A stretch of DNA of 64,000 bases from Pelomonas dachongensis (GCF_043555865.1 NZ_JBIGHY010000005.1:1-64000), one strand, 5' to 3'. Shown: positions 52,837 to 62,619, counted from the first letter of the stretch. Program-made: numbers and translations. Notes: generated from the sequence alone by a model not told the origin.

Positions 52837-54246
52837 ATGCCATTGCCATTTCCCCTTTTGCGCTTGCCGGCCCTACTGCTGGGCGCGCTGGCGCTGTCCG
52901 GTTGCGCCAGTATTGGTCCGCCCGGTGACGCCGACGTCGCCGCCATCAACCGCCTCACCCAGCCCCACACCGGCCAGCCGCTGGCCGCCGAGCCGCTGTC
53001 ACCCGAGGCGCTCGCTGAACGCCTGCGCGAACCCTTGGGCGCCGACGCGGCCGTGCAGCTGGCGCTGCAGAACAGCCGCGCGCTGCAGGCACGGCTGGCC
53101 CGCCTGGGTGTCACTGCTGCGGAGGTCGATGCGGCCAGCCGGCTGCCAAACCCCGGCTTCAGCTTCAGCCGGCTCAGACGCGGCGATGAGGTCGAGCTGG
53201 AGCGTGGCTGGCACATCAGCCTCGCGCGGCTACTGACGTTGCCGCTGGTGCAGCGAGCCGAGCAGCGCCGTCTGCAGGCCGAGCAGCAGCTGGCCGCCGC
53301 CGATGTGCTGGCGCTGGCCGCTGACACGCGCCGGGCCTGGGTCGTTGCCGTCGCCGCCGAAGCGGCGCTGAGCTATCGGCGCCAGGTGCTGGAAGCGGGT
53401 GATGCCGGCGCCGAACTCGCCAAGCGCATGCAGGCTGCCGGCAACTTCAACGCACTGGCCCACGCCCGCGAGCAGGCCTTCGCCGCCGACGCCCGCCTGG
53501 GTCTGGCCCGGACGGAGAGCCAGCGGCTGGCGGCGCGCGAGCGGCTGGTGCGACTGCTGGGACTGTCCAGCGTCGACGCCGCGGCGCTGCAGCTGCCCGA
53601 GCGCCTGCCCGAGCTGCCCGCCGCGCCGAGAGAACTGGCCGATGCCGAGACGCTGGCGCTGTCGCAGCGGCTGGACGTGCAGGCCGCGCGGCTGCGGCTT
53701 GAGCAGGCGTCGCGACAGCTCGAAGCCGGTCGCATCAATCGTTTTGTTTCCATGCTGGAGTTGGGAGTGGTGCGCAATTCGTCCAACGAAGCGCCCACGC
53801 AGCGCGGCTGGGAGGTCACGCTGGAGTTGCCGCTGTTCGGCTCCGGCCCGCTGCCACGCGCGCAGGCCCTGGCCCGCGAGGCGGCGTACGACGCGGCCGA
53901 CACCGGCATCCGCGCGCATTCCGAGGTGCGCGAGGCGCACGGCCGGTACCGCGGCGCGTTCGACATCGCGCGCCAGCACCGTGACGAACTGCTGCCGCTG
54001 GCGCAGCGCATCTCGCAAGAGCAGCTGCTGCGCTACAACGCCATGCTGATCGGCGTGTTCGAGCTGCTGGCCGATGCGCGCAGCCAGGTCGCCGCCGTCG
54101 CCGCCGCGCAGGACGCGCTGCGCGATTTCTGGCTGGCGCAAGCCGACCTGGATCAGACTCTTCTGGGCCGCGTGACATCTTCAGGATCGCCTGCCCTGCC
54201 CCAGGCGGGCTCCGCTGCTGCCGCGCCCGCTGCGGCCGCCCACTGA
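52837..54246 (+). CDS. TolC-family outer-membrane efflux lipoprotein
   Basis: A 469-residue protein with lipobox LSGC (acylated Cys near residue 22) and long alanine-rich helices with two related halves, as in the outer-membrane factor (OEP) family. Examples are AVQLALQNSRALQARLARLG in the first half and TLALSQRLDVQAARLRLEQA in the second. It would form the outer-membrane channel of an efflux pump. GAGAGG precedes ATG 52837. No membrane-fusion or RND pump gene lies next to it here, so its inner partners must be elsewhere. Confidence 0.88.
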   Translation: MPLPFPLLRLPALLLGALALSGCASIGPPGDADVAAINRLTQPHTGQPLAAEPLSPEALAERLREPLGADAAVQLALQNSRALQARLARLGVTAAEVDAASRLPNPGFSFSRLRRGDEVELERGWHISLARLLTLPLVQRAEQRRLQAEQQLAAADVLALAADTRRAWVVAVAAEAALSYRRQVLEAGDAGAELAKRMQAAGNFNALAHAREQAFAADARLGLARTESQRLAARERLVRLLGLSSVDAAALQLPERLPELPAAPRELADAETLALSQRLDVQAARLRLEQASRQLEAGRINRFVSMLELGVVRNSSNEAPTQRGWEVTLELPLFGSGPLPRAQALAREAAYDAADTGIRAHSEVREAHGRYRGAFDIARQHRDELLPLAQRISQEQLLRYNAMLIGVFELLADARSQVAAVAAAQDALRDFWLAQADLDQTLLGRVTSSGSPALPQAGSAAAAPAAAAH

Positions 54247-54263
54247 ATTCGAGAGACCAATCC

Positions 54264-55655
54264 ATGTTCAACCGACGTTCCCTGCTGGCCGGCTCCACGC
54301 TGGCCTCGCTGGCCGCCGTCTCCAAGGCCGCGCTCGCGTCGTTGCCCGAGCCGGTCATCCAGACCTCTCCCGACACGCAGGCCCCGCTCGTGCCGCCCAA
54401 CGGCCGCCCCTACAACCCCGTCGTCACGCTGAATGGCTGGACCGCGCCTTGGCGCATGACCGACGGTGTCAAGGAGTTCCACCTCGTCGCCGAGCCCGTG
54501 GTGCGCGAGATGGCGCCCGGCTTCAAGGCACACCTGTGGGGCTACAACGGCCAGAGCCCCGGCCCCACCATCGAGGTTGTCGAGGGCGACCGTGTGCGCC
54601 TGTACGTGACCAACCGCCTTCCTGAGGCGACCACGATGCACTGGCACGGCCAGCGCCTGCCCAACGGCATGGATGGCGTGTCGGGCCTGACGCAGCCGCC
54701 CATCCCCCCGGGCAAGACCTGGGTCTACGAGTTCGTCGCGCGTCGCCCCGGCACCTTCATGTACCACCCGCATGCCGACGAGATGGTGCAGATGGCCATG
54801 GGCATGATGGGCCTGTGGATCACGCATCCGAAAGCGAAGCATCCACACATCGCGACTGTGGACCGGGACTACGCCTTCCTGCTGAACGCCTACGACATCG
54901 AGCCGGGCTCGGCCACACCGAAGGTGATGACTATGCTGGACTTCAACCTGTGGAGCTGGAACAGCCGCATCTTCCCTGGCATCGCGCCACTGGTGGCGCG
55001 CCAGGGCGATCGCGTGCGCATTCGCATCGGCAACTTGACGATGACCAACCACCCCATCCACATCCACGGCCACGAGTTCGAGGTCACCGGCACCGATGGT
55101 GGGCCGGTGCCGCGCACGGCGCGCTGGCCGGAGGTGACGACGGACATTGCCGTGGGGCAGATGCGCCAGGTCGAGTTCATCGCCGACGAGGAAGGCGACT
55201 GGGCCTTCCACTGCCACAAGGCCCACCACACGATGAACGCGATGGGCCACGCCGTGCCGACCATGCTGGGCGTGGACGCCAGCGCCCTGGAAGACAAGAT
55301 CCGCAAGCTCGTGCCGGGCTACATGGCCATGGGGCACGCCGGCATGCACGAGATGACCGAGATGCACATGGCCGGGCCGGCCAACACCGCGCCGATGATG
55401 GCCGGCGATGGTCCGTTCGGCGCCATCGGCATGGGCGGCATGTTCAGCGTGCTGAAGGTCAGGCACGGCCTGAAACGAGGCGACTACAGCGATCCGGGCT
55501 GGTTCCAGCACCCGGCCGGCACCGTGGCGCGCGAGGTGGGCGAAGCACCGCCGGCGGCAACAGCGCCGCACACGCCGGTGGCGCCGGGCGATGTCGATGT
55601 GACGGTGCGAAAGCCGCAGGGCCATGGCGGTCGAGGCGGGAATGACCACCACTGA
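54264..55655 (+). CDS. Tat-exported multicopper oxidase
   Basis: A 463-residue precursor. The N-terminus FNRRSLLAGSTLASLAAV fits a twin-arginine signal. The four copper-binding motifs occur in order: HWHG, HPHAD, HPIHIHGHEF, and HCHKAHHTMNAMGH with the type 1 Cys. A Met/His-rich stretch (MAMGHAGMHEMTEMHM in part) near residue 360 resembles copper-resistance oxidases of the CopA/CueO type. It likely oxidises Cu(I) in the periplasm. It starts 17 bases after the TolC-like gene, so the two share a transcript. Confidence 0.92.
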   Translation: MFNRRSLLAGSTLASLAAVSKAALASLPEPVIQTSPDTQAPLVPPNGRPYNPVVTLNGWTAPWRMTDGVKEFHLVAEPVVREMAPGFKAHLWGYNGQSPGPTIEVVEGDRVRLYVTNRLPEATTMHWHGQRLPNGMDGVSGLTQPPIPPGKTWVYEFVARRPGTFMYHPHADEMVQMAMGMMGLWITHPKAKHPHIATVDRDYAFLLNAYDIEPGSATPKVMTMLDFNLWSWNSRIFPGIAPLVARQGDRVRIRIGNLTMTNHPIHIHGHEFEVTGTDGGPVPRTARWPEVTTDIAVGQMRQVEFIADEEGDWAFHCHKAHHTMNAMGHAVPTMLGVDASALEDKIRKLVPGYMAMGHAGMHEMTEMHMAGPANTAPMMAGDGPFGAIGMGGMFSVLKVRHGLKRGDYSDPGWFQHPAGTVAREVGEAPPAATAPHTPVAPGDVDVTVRKPQGHGGRGGNDHH

Positions 55656-55672
55656 CGACCGCGACGCTCCAT

Positions 55673-55704
55673 AAAAAAGCCGGCCCGCAGGCCGGCTTTG
55701 TTTT
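55673..55704. terminator. Bidirectional rho-independent terminator
   Basis: AAAAAAGCCGGCC and GGCCGGCTTTGTTTT flank a CGCA-type loop. The stem with A- and T-tracts on opposite sides can end both the copper transcript (plus) and sodB (minus). Confidence 0.9.
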
Positions 55705-55717
55705 CTGCCGTCGACGC

Positions 55718-56299
55718 TTACGCGAAGTTGGCTTCGGCGAACTGCCAGTTCACGAGATTGCTCAGGAAGGTCTCGACGAACTTGGGACGCAGGTTGCGGT
55801 AGTCAATGTAGTAGGCGTGTTCCCACACATCGACGGTCAGCAGCGCGGTGTCAGCGGTCGTCAGCGGCGTGCCGGCGGCGCCGGTGTTGACGATGTCGAC
55901 CGAGCCATCGGCCTTCTTGACCAGCCAGGTCCAGCCCGAGCCGAAGTTTCCGACGGCACTCTTGACGAAGGCTTCCTTGAAGGCGGCGTAGCTGCCCCAC
56001 TTGGCGTTGATCGCGTCAGCCAGCGCGCCGCTGGGCTCGCCACCGCCTTGCGGCTTCATGCAGTTCCAGAAGAAGGTGTGGTTCCAGATCTGCGCGGCGT
56101 TGTTGTAGATGCCGCCGCTGGAGGTCTTAACGATCTCTTCCAGCGTCTTGCTTTCGAACTCCGTGCCCTTCTGCAGGTTGTTCAGGTTCACCACGTAAGC
56201 GTTGTGATGCTTGCCGTGATGGAACTCCAGCGTTTCCTTGCTGTAGTGCGGGGCCAGCGAGTCGATCGGATAGGGCAGCGGGGGCAGCGTGTGTTCCAT
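55718..56299 (-). CDS. sodB: Superoxide dismutase, iron type
   Basis: A 193-residue cytoplasmic dismutase. Metal ligands are His27 in EFHHGKHH, His in QIWNHTFFW, and Asp/His in DVWEHAYYIDYRN. Residues GGGEPSGALADAI and FGSGWTWLV suggest the iron type. The ATG at 56299 follows AGAGGTCCCC; upstream codons lie in the neighbouring xseA region. It is convergent with the multicopper oxidase. Confidence 0.96.
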   Translation of the reverse strand: MEHTLPPLPYPIDSLAPHYSKETLEFHHGKHHNAYVVNLNNLQKGTEFESKTLEEIVKTSSGGIYNNAAQIWNHTFFWNCMKPQGGGEPSGALADAINAKWGSYAAFKEAFVKSAVGNFGSGWTWLVKKADGSVDIVNTGAAGTPLTTADTALLTVDVWEHAYYIDYRNLRPKFVETFLSNLVNWQFAEANFA

Positions 56300-56352
56300 G
56301 GGGACCTCTTTGTTGGGGGAAGGTGAACGCGAAAGATTGTAGGGACGGGGAA

Positions 56353-57654
56353 TCAACCCTGCGGCAAAGGCCGTACCTGCAGAACTTGCAGGTCTGCATG
56401 GCCGTCGGCCAGCACGGCGCGCACTGCAGTGCCGGCCTGCAGCTTCTGCACCGACGTGATGGCGCCACCCCGTCCGTCGTCCAGCCAGGCATAGCCCCGG
56501 GCGAGCACGTGCTGCGGATCGAGTGCCTCCAGCCGGGCCTGCAGCGCGTCCAGCCGCGTCGCCTGGCGGCGCAGCGTTTCGGCCAGCGCACGGTGCGGGC
56601 GCGGCGCCAGGTGCGCCAAGCGCTGGCGCTGCAGCTCGACGCGCCGCGCCGGCGCCGCCGCCGCGCGTTGCGCCAGCAGCTCCAACTGGCGATGCTGGCG
56701 GGCCAGTGCGTCGCTGGGGCGGGCAAGGCGCAGCGACAGACGGTCCAGCCGCTGGGCCGTGGACTGCAGGCGGTGGTCCAGCCGCAGCAACAGCCCCCGC
56801 TCCAGCGCCGCGAGTTGCTGCAGCAGGCCGTCTCGCGCGGGCGCCGCCAGCTCTGCAGCGGCGGTGGGCGTGGGCGCACGCAGGTCGGCGGCCAGGTCGC
56901 AAAGCGTCACGTCGGTCTCATGCCCCACACCGCAGACGACAGGCAGGCCCGACATCGCGACCGCGCGCACCACGCGCTCGTCGTTGAAGGCCCACAAGTC
57001 TTCTAGCGACCCGCCGCCGCGCACCAGCAGCAGGACGTCCACCTCGGCCCGTTCATTGGCCGTGCGCAGCGCGCTGACCAGCGCCGGCGGCGCCTCCACG
57101 CCCTGCACCGGGCTCGGGTAAACCACCACCTCGACCTGCGGCGCCCGCCGCGTCAGCGCCGTCAGCACGTCGTGCAGCGCGGCGCCGGCCGTTGACGTGA
57201 TGACGCCGATCCGGCGCGGGTGCGACGGCAGCTTCCGCTTGGTGTCCGCATCGAAAAGCCCCTCGGCCGCGAGTCGCGCGCGCAGTTTCATGAACTGTTC
57301 GTACAGCGTGCCGGCGCCGGCGCGCCTCATCGCCTCGACGACGAACTGCAGCTCGCCGCGCGGTTCGTAGATCGCCACCCGGCCGCGCAGTTCGACCAGC
57401 GATCCGTCGCCCGGCGTGAAGTCCAGCATCGCCGCCGCGCGGCGGAACATCGCGCAGCGCAAGCTGGCGGCCAGCCCGTCGGCGTCCTTCAGCGTGAAAT
57501 AGCAGTGGCCGCTGGCGGCGCGCGTGAAACCGCCGATCTCGCCGCCGACGGCGACCACCGAGAATCGTTCGGCCAGGCTCTGCGTGATCGCCTCCACCAG
57601 GCCGGCAACCCCCCAGATGCGACGATTCGATGCGGGTTCTCGCGCCTCAATCAC
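56353..57654 (-). CDS. xseA: Exodeoxyribonuclease VII large subunit
   Basis: A 433-residue catalytic subunit. An N-terminal OB fold (VVAVGGEIGGFTRAASGHCYFTLKD) precedes the core with RIGVITSTAGAALHDV, LLLVRGGGSLEDLWAFNDE and CGVGHETDVTLCDLAADLRAPTPTAAAE, the family signature. The long helical C-terminal part binds the small subunit XseB, which is not encoded here. No ATG is available: I suggest GTG 57654; TTG 57720 would add 22 residues. Confidence 0.93.
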   Translation of the reverse strand: MIEAREPASNRRIWGVAGLVEAITQSLAERFSVVAVGGEIGGFTRAASGHCYFTLKDADGLAASLRCAMFRRAAAMLDFTPGDGSLVELRGRVAIYEPRGELQFVVEAMRRAGAGTLYEQFMKLRARLAAEGLFDADTKRKLPSHPRRIGVITSTAGAALHDVLTALTRRAPQVEVVVYPSPVQGVEAPPALVSALRTANERAEVDVLLLVRGGGSLEDLWAFNDERVVRAVAMSGLPVVCGVGHETDVTLCDLAADLRAPTPTAAAELAAPARDGLLQQLAALERGLLLRLDHRLQSTAQRLDRLSLRLARPSDALARQHRQLELLAQRAAAAPARRVELQRQRLAHLAPRPHRALAETLRRQATRLDALQARLEALDPQHVLARGYAWLDDGRGGAITSVQKLQAGTAVRAVLADGHADLQVLQVRPLPQG

Positions 57655-57858
57655 GCGCAAACCCAACACCGGCGCGGGCCGGGAAGTCCACAGCCGCACC
57701 CCTGCTGGGCTGGCGGGCAATTGCGGCTCATTTCGCCCGTCACGGCACTGTCATGAGCACATAAGGCCTTGTTTTTCAATTCGATTTCCGCTGCTCAATC
57801 TTGAGGCAAATTGTCCAAGGCCTTGATTTGACGGCCCCTGCGGGTCCGCGCCCCCGGG

Positions 57859-57879
57859 TTGTCCACAAAGTTGTCCACA
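57859..57879 (+). promoter_or_regulatory. Tandem DnaA-box-like repeats
   Basis: TTGTCCACA occurs at 57859-57867 and again at 57871-57879, one base from the DnaA box TTATCCACA. A weaker TTGTCCAAG lies about 50 bases upstream. They sit in the 348-base gap between xseA and exbB, which holds no gene and presumably both promoters; CATAAT near 57948 is a possible -10 for exbB. Confidence 0.45.
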
Positions 57880-58002
57880 GCGGCGGTGGATTGTGGTGGC
57901 GCTTCCAACGGGGAGCAGGAGAGGCTGCGCGGTGTGAGGCTGGGGCCATAATCCCGCGCAATCATCCGGCCCTGAGCGGCCAACTTCTCGACGAGGACGA
58001 CC

Positions 58003-58620
58003 TTGTTTTCGATCATACAAGCCGCCGGTTGGCCGATCTGGCCCTTGCTCCTGTGTTCCGTGGTGGCCCTGGCCCTGATCATCGAACGTCTGTCCAGCCT
58101 GCGCACCAGCCGCGTGCTGCCGCCGCGGCTGCTGGACGATGTGATGAGCGTGAGCCTGCAGCAGCTGCCGGCCCCGGACATGGTCGACCGTCTGGCGGAG
58201 AACTCCCTGCTGGGCGAGGTGCTGGCGTCCGGGCTGCGCGCCGTGTCGGCCGAGCCCCAGATGCCCGAGGCCAAACTGCGCACCGTGTTCGAGTTCGCCG
58301 GGCGCCGCGCAGTGCACCAGATGGACCGCTACATGAACACGCTGGGCACCATCGCCACCGCCGCGCCGCTGCTGGGTCTGATGGGCACCGTGGTGGGCAT
58401 GATCGAAATCTTCGGCAGCCAGGGCCCGACCGGCAACAACCCGGCCCAGCTGGCGCACGGCATTTCCATTGCGCTGTACAACACCGCGTTCGGCCTGATG
58501 ATCGCCATTCCCGCACTGATGTTCCACCGCTACTTCCGCGGCCGCATCGAGGAGTACGTGCTGGAGCTGGAAGCCGCCGCCGACCGCCTGATGGGCCAGT
58601 TGCGACGCTTCACCATTTGA
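58003..58620 (+). CDS. exbB: ExbB/TolQ-family proton channel subunit
   Basis: A 205-residue inner-membrane protein with three transmembrane helices (about 7-27, 118-138 and 155-175). The family signature GTIATAAPLLGLMGTVVGMIEIF and ISIALYNTAFGLMIAIPAL are present. With ExbD it forms a proton-driven motor energising TonB-type transport. The start is TTG at 58003 with GAGGACGACC upstream. No tonB is seen nearby. Confidence 0.93.
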   Translation: MFSIIQAAGWPIWPLLLCSVVALALIIERLSSLRTSRVLPPRLLDDVMSVSLQQLPAPDMVDRLAENSLLGEVLASGLRAVSAEPQMPEAKLRTVFEFAGRRAVHQMDRYMNTLGTIATAAPLLGLMGTVVGMIEIFGSQGPTGNNPAQLAHGISIALYNTAFGLMIAIPALMFHRYFRGRIEEYVLELEAAADRLMGQLRRFTI

Positions 58621-58630
58621 GGACGCCGGC

Positions 58631-59047
58631 ATGAAGTTCCGCTCCCCGCACAGCGAGCCGCCGGAGATCAACCTGATCCCGTTCATCGACGTGCTGCTGG
58701 TGATCCTGATCTTCCTGATGCTGTCGACGACGTATTCCAAGTTCACCGAGCTGCAGATCACGCTGCCGTCGGCCGACGCGGAGAAGCTGAAGGACCGGCC
58801 GCAGGAGGTCATCGTTGGCATCGCGGCCGATGGCCGCTTCGTCATCAACAAGCAAGCGGTCGAAGGCCGCTCGGTCGACATCCTCGTCGGCGTGCTGCGC
58901 CAGGCCTCCAAAGGCAACGCCGAGGCTGCCGTCATCATCTCTGCCGACGCCGCCACGCCGCACCAGGCCGTCATCAACGTGATGGACGCCGCGCGCCGCG
59001 TGGGCCTGACGCGTGTCACCTTCGCCGCGCAGACCGACGCTCAGTGA
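58631..59047 (+). CDS. exbD: ExbD/TolR-family biopolymer transport protein
   Basis: A 138-residue protein with one N-terminal helix carrying the proton-path Asp in INLIPFIDVLLVILIF and a periplasmic domain ending GLTRVTFAAQ. It works with ExbB, which starts the operon ten bases upstream. Confidence 0.94.
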   Translation: MKFRSPHSEPPEINLIPFIDVLLVILIFLMLSTTYSKFTELQITLPSADAEKLKDRPQEVIVGIAADGRFVINKQAVEGRSVDILVGVLRQASKGNAEAAVIISADAATPHQAVINVMDAARRVGLTRVTFAAQTDAQ

Positions 59048-60068
59048 CCGTCTGCAGCAGCAGTGGCTGGATGGCGGCCCGCTATCAGCCGCCCTGCTGC
59101 CGCTGAGCTGGCTGTACCGCGGGCTGCTGGGCCTGCGCACCCTCGCCTATCGGTTCGGGCTGAAGCGCGCCGAGACGCTGCCGGTGCCGGTCGTCGTGGT
59201 CGGCAACTGGATCGTCGGCGGTGCCGGCAAGACACCCACGACGCTGGCGCTGTTGGACTTGCTGCGAGCACGTGGGCTTCACGCCGGCGTGGTGTCGCGC
59301 GGTTACGGCCGCCAGGGGGACGACGTCCACCTCGTCACGCGCGACTCGACGGCGCGCCAGGCCGGGGACGAGCCGCTGTTGATCCACCTGCGAGGCCGTG
59401 TGCCCGTCGCGGTCGGCCGCGACCGCGTGGCGGCGGCACGAGCGCTGCTGGCAGCGCACCCCGGCCTGCACCTGCTGGTCAGCGACGATGGCCTGCAACA
59501 CTGGCGGCTGCCGCGCGACCTGGCCCTGCTGGTGTTCGACGAGCGCGGCCTTGGCAACGGCCGGCTGCTGCCCGCCGGCCCGCTGCGCCAGCCGCCGGGG
59601 GCGATGCAGACTGGCCAGTTGGTCGTCTACAACGCGCTGGCGCCTAGCACCTCGCTGCCCGGTTTCGTCGCGCAGCGCCGCCTGGCCGGTGCCGTCACGC
59701 TGGCGGACTGGTGGGCAGGCAAGCCTGCAGATATGGCCACGCTGTTGGCACTGCGCGAACGACCCGGTCTGGTGGCCTGCGCCGGCCTGGCGCGGCCCCA
59801 GCGCTTTTTCGACATGCTGGCCGGCCTGGGGCTTGCATTCACCCCGCTGCCGCTGCCCGACCACGCCGACTTCGACCCCCTGCCCTGGCCCGGGGACACG
59901 GCTGGCGTGCTGCTGACTGAAAAGGACGCCGTGAAGCTGCTGCCCGAGCGCGTGGGCGTCACGCCGGTCTGGGTCGTGGCGCTAGACTTTGCGCCCGGCG
60001 CCGGCTTCGAGGCCGCGCTGGACACCCAACTCCAACGCCTGTTTCCCTCCCCATGGACCCACGATTGA
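59013..60068 (+). CDS. lpxK: Tetraacyldisaccharide 4'-kinase
   Basis: A 351-residue membrane-associated kinase that adds the 4'-phosphate in lipid A synthesis. The P-loop is GNWIVGGAGKTPTT; VVSRGYGRQG, VPVAVGRDRVAAAR and LVSDDGLQHWRL are family motifs, and LLTEKDAVKL is near the C-terminus. The GTG at 59013 overlaps exbD by 35 bases; no later in-frame start precedes the conserved LSDRLQQQWL stretch. Confidence 0.95.
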   Translation: MSPSPRRPTLSDRLQQQWLDGGPLSAALLPLSWLYRGLLGLRTLAYRFGLKRAETLPVPVVVVGNWIVGGAGKTPTTLALLDLLRARGLHAGVVSRGYGRQGDDVHLVTRDSTARQAGDEPLLIHLRGRVPVAVGRDRVAAARALLAAHPGLHLLVSDDGLQHWRLPRDLALLVFDERGLGNGRLLPAGPLRQPPGAMQTGQLVVYNALAPSTSLPGFVAQRRLAGAVTLADWWAGKPADMATLLALRERPGLVACAGLARPQRFFDMLAGLGLAFTPLPLPDHADFDPLPWPGDTAGVLLTEKDAVKLLPERVGVTPVWVVALDFAPGAGFEAALDTQLQRLFPSPWTHD

Positions 60069-60265
60069 TCGAGATGCTGGTCTGCCCGCTGTGCAAGTCG
60101 CCGCTGACCCTGCTGCGTGGCACCGAGGCCGACTTGCCCGCGCTGGGCTGCCGCGCCGACCGCTTGGCGTTCCCGATCCGCGACGGCATCCCGCTGATGC
60201 TGGAGAACGAGGCCAGGCCTTGGGACCCGGATGCCGCTAGCGCCCCCGTACCGCTCGCGACGTGA
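60053..60265 (+). CDS. Trm112/YcaR-family small protein
   Basis: A 70-residue protein with LIEMLVCPLCKSPL at the start and AFPIRDGIPLMLENEARP at the end, the Trm112 pattern. It keeps only one CxxC pair. It commonly stands between lpxK and kdsB. It overlaps lpxK by 16 bases and kdsB by four. Confidence 0.93.
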   Translation: MDPRLIEMLVCPLCKSPLTLLRGTEADLPALGCRADRLAFPIRDGIPLMLENEARPWDPDAASAPVPLAT

Positions 60266-60999
60266 GCTTCATCGTCGTCATTCCGGCGCGGCTAGCGTCG
60301 ACTCGCCTGCCCAACAAGCCGCTGGCGGACATCGGCGGCCTGCCGATGATCGTGCGCGTGGCGCAACGCGCCGGGCTGTCCGGCGCCAGCCAGATCGTCG
60401 TCGCCACCGATGCGCCGGAGGTCGCCTCCGCGTGCACAGGCCACGGGGTGCTTGCGCTGATGACGCGAGCCGACCACCCGTCCGGCAGCGACCGCCTGGC
60501 CGAGGCCGTCGAACAGCTCGGGTTGGCCGACGACGCCGTCGTCGTCAACGTGCAGGGCGACGAGCCGTTGATCGCGCCGGGCATGATCGACGCCTGCGCA
60601 GCAACGCTGGCCGCGCAACCCGACTGCGTAATGGCGACCGTGGCGCATACGCTGACCGAACCTTCAGAATTCGCGAACCCGAATGTCGTCAAGCTGGTCA
60701 CCGACAAGGCCGGCCGGGCCCTGTACTTTTCACGCGCGCCCATCGCGTGGTGGCGCGACGGCGCTGGCCAGCCCAACCAAGCGCTGCGCCATGTCGGCCT
60801 GTACGCGTATCGCGCCGGCTTCCTGCGCCGCTTCCCGACGCTGGCGGTCAGCCCGCTGGAGCAGATCGAATCGCTGGAGCAGCTGCGGGTGCTGTGGCAT
60901 GGCGAACGCATCGCCGTTCACGTCAGTGCCGAAGCGCCCGGGCCCGGCGTTGACACGCCTGAAGATCTGGAGCGCGTCAGGCGCCTGATCACAGCCTGA
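60262..60999 (+). CDS. kdsB: CMP-KDO synthetase
   Basis: A 245-residue cytidylyltransferase that activates KDO for the lipopolysaccharide core. It contains VVIPARLASTRLPNKPLADIGG in part, VVVNVQGDEPL, ALYFSRAPIAW, GLYAYRAGFL and a final DTPEDLERVR. It starts by GTG or ATG overlap with the Trm112 gene and belongs to the lpxK cluster. Confidence 0.96.
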   Translation: MSFIVVIPARLASTRLPNKPLADIGGLPMIVRVAQRAGLSGASQIVVATDAPEVASACTGHGVLALMTRADHPSGSDRLAEAVEQLGLADDAVVVNVQGDEPLIAPGMIDACAATLAAQPDCVMATVAHTLTEPSEFANPNVVKLVTDKAGRALYFSRAPIAWWRDGAGQPNQALRHVGLYAYRAGFLRRFPTLAVSPLEQIESLEQLRVLWHGERIAVHVSAEAPGPGVDTPEDLERVRRLITA

Positions 61000-61110
61000 T
61001 CCGGCTCTCGCGCGTCAGGCCCCCGAAAGGCCGCGTGCGATACTCGTTCGCTGACCGGAAGCGGGACTTTTCAACAGTCCTCTTCAAGAGACGAATGGAC
61101 GAGGAGACCC

Positions 61111-61764
61111 ATGCGATTGATCCTTCTGGGCGCCCCGGGCGCCGGCAAAGGCACCCAGGCTGCCTTCATCTGCAAGCAATTCGGCATTCCGCAGATTTCG
61201 ACGGGCGACATGCTGCGCGCGGCCGTCAAGGCCGGCACGGAACTGGGGCAGAAGGCCGACGCGGTGATGAAGTCAGGCGGTCTGGTCAGCGATGACCTGA
61301 TCATCGCGCTGGTCAAGGAACGCATCGCCCAGCCGGACTGCGCGGCCGGCTTTCTGTTCGACGGCTTCCCGCGCACCATCCCACAGGCCGACGCGATGAA
61401 GGCGGCCGGCGTGAAGCTGGACTACGTGCTCGAGATCGACGTGCCGTTCGACGCCATCATCGAGCGCATGAGCGGCCGCCGCTCGCACCCGGCCTCGGGC
61501 CGCACTTACCACGTCAAGTTCAACCCGCCCAAGGTGGAGGGCCAGGACGACGCGACCGGCGAACCGCTGGTGCAGCGCGACGACGACAAGGAAGAGACCG
61601 TCAAGAAGCGCCTGGACGTGTACTCCGCGCAGACCCGTCCACTGGTCGACTACTACTCTCAGTGGGCCGCCACCGGTGACGCGAACGCACCCAAGTACCG
61701 CCGCATCGAAGGCATCGGCTCGGTCGACGAGATCACGCGCAAGGCCCTGGCGGCGCTGGCCTGA
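61111..61764 (+). CDS. adk: Adenylate kinase
   Basis: A 217-residue enzyme that balances AMP, ADP and ATP. P-loop GAPGAGKGTQ, ISTGDMLRAAVK, LFDGFPRTIPQAD and the long-form LID (GRRSHPASGRTYHVKFNPPK) are present; the LID lacks zinc cysteines. AGGAG precedes the ATG. A 111-base gap from kdsB suggests its own promoter. Confidence 0.98.
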   Translation: MRLILLGAPGAGKGTQAAFICKQFGIPQISTGDMLRAAVKAGTELGQKADAVMKSGGLVSDDLIIALVKERIAQPDCAAGFLFDGFPRTIPQADAMKAAGVKLDYVLEIDVPFDAIIERMSGRRSHPASGRTYHVKFNPPKVEGQDDATGEPLVQRDDDKEETVKKRLDVYSAQTRPLVDYYSQWAATGDANAPKYRRIEGIGSVDEITRKALAALA

Positions 61765-61780
61765 TCCTTCCAACTCCGAA

Positions 61781-61812
61781 CAGCCGCGTGGCGCAGGCAC
61801 CGCGGCTTTTTT
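61781..61812 (+). terminator. Rho-independent terminator after adk
   Basis: AGCCGCG and CGCGGCT form the stem, followed by a run of T (TTTTTTG), 17 bases past the stop. Confidence 0.85.
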
Positions 61813-61822
61813 GTGCCCGACA

Positions 61823-61840
61823 ATTGACGTTCACGTCAAT
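61823..61840. promoter_or_regulatory. Perfect palindrome upstream of the dehydrogenase, possible MerR/LiuR-type operator
   Basis: ATTGACGTTCACGTCAAT has eight-base perfect arms and a two-base centre. It lies 20 bases before the dehydrogenase ATG. The pattern resembles MerR-family operators proposed for branched-chain amino-acid catabolism genes (LiuR type); this match is from memory and is inference. Confidence 0.5.
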
Positions 61841-61860
61841 CAACCCAGGGAATCCTCACC

Positions 61861-62619
<759 letters not shown>

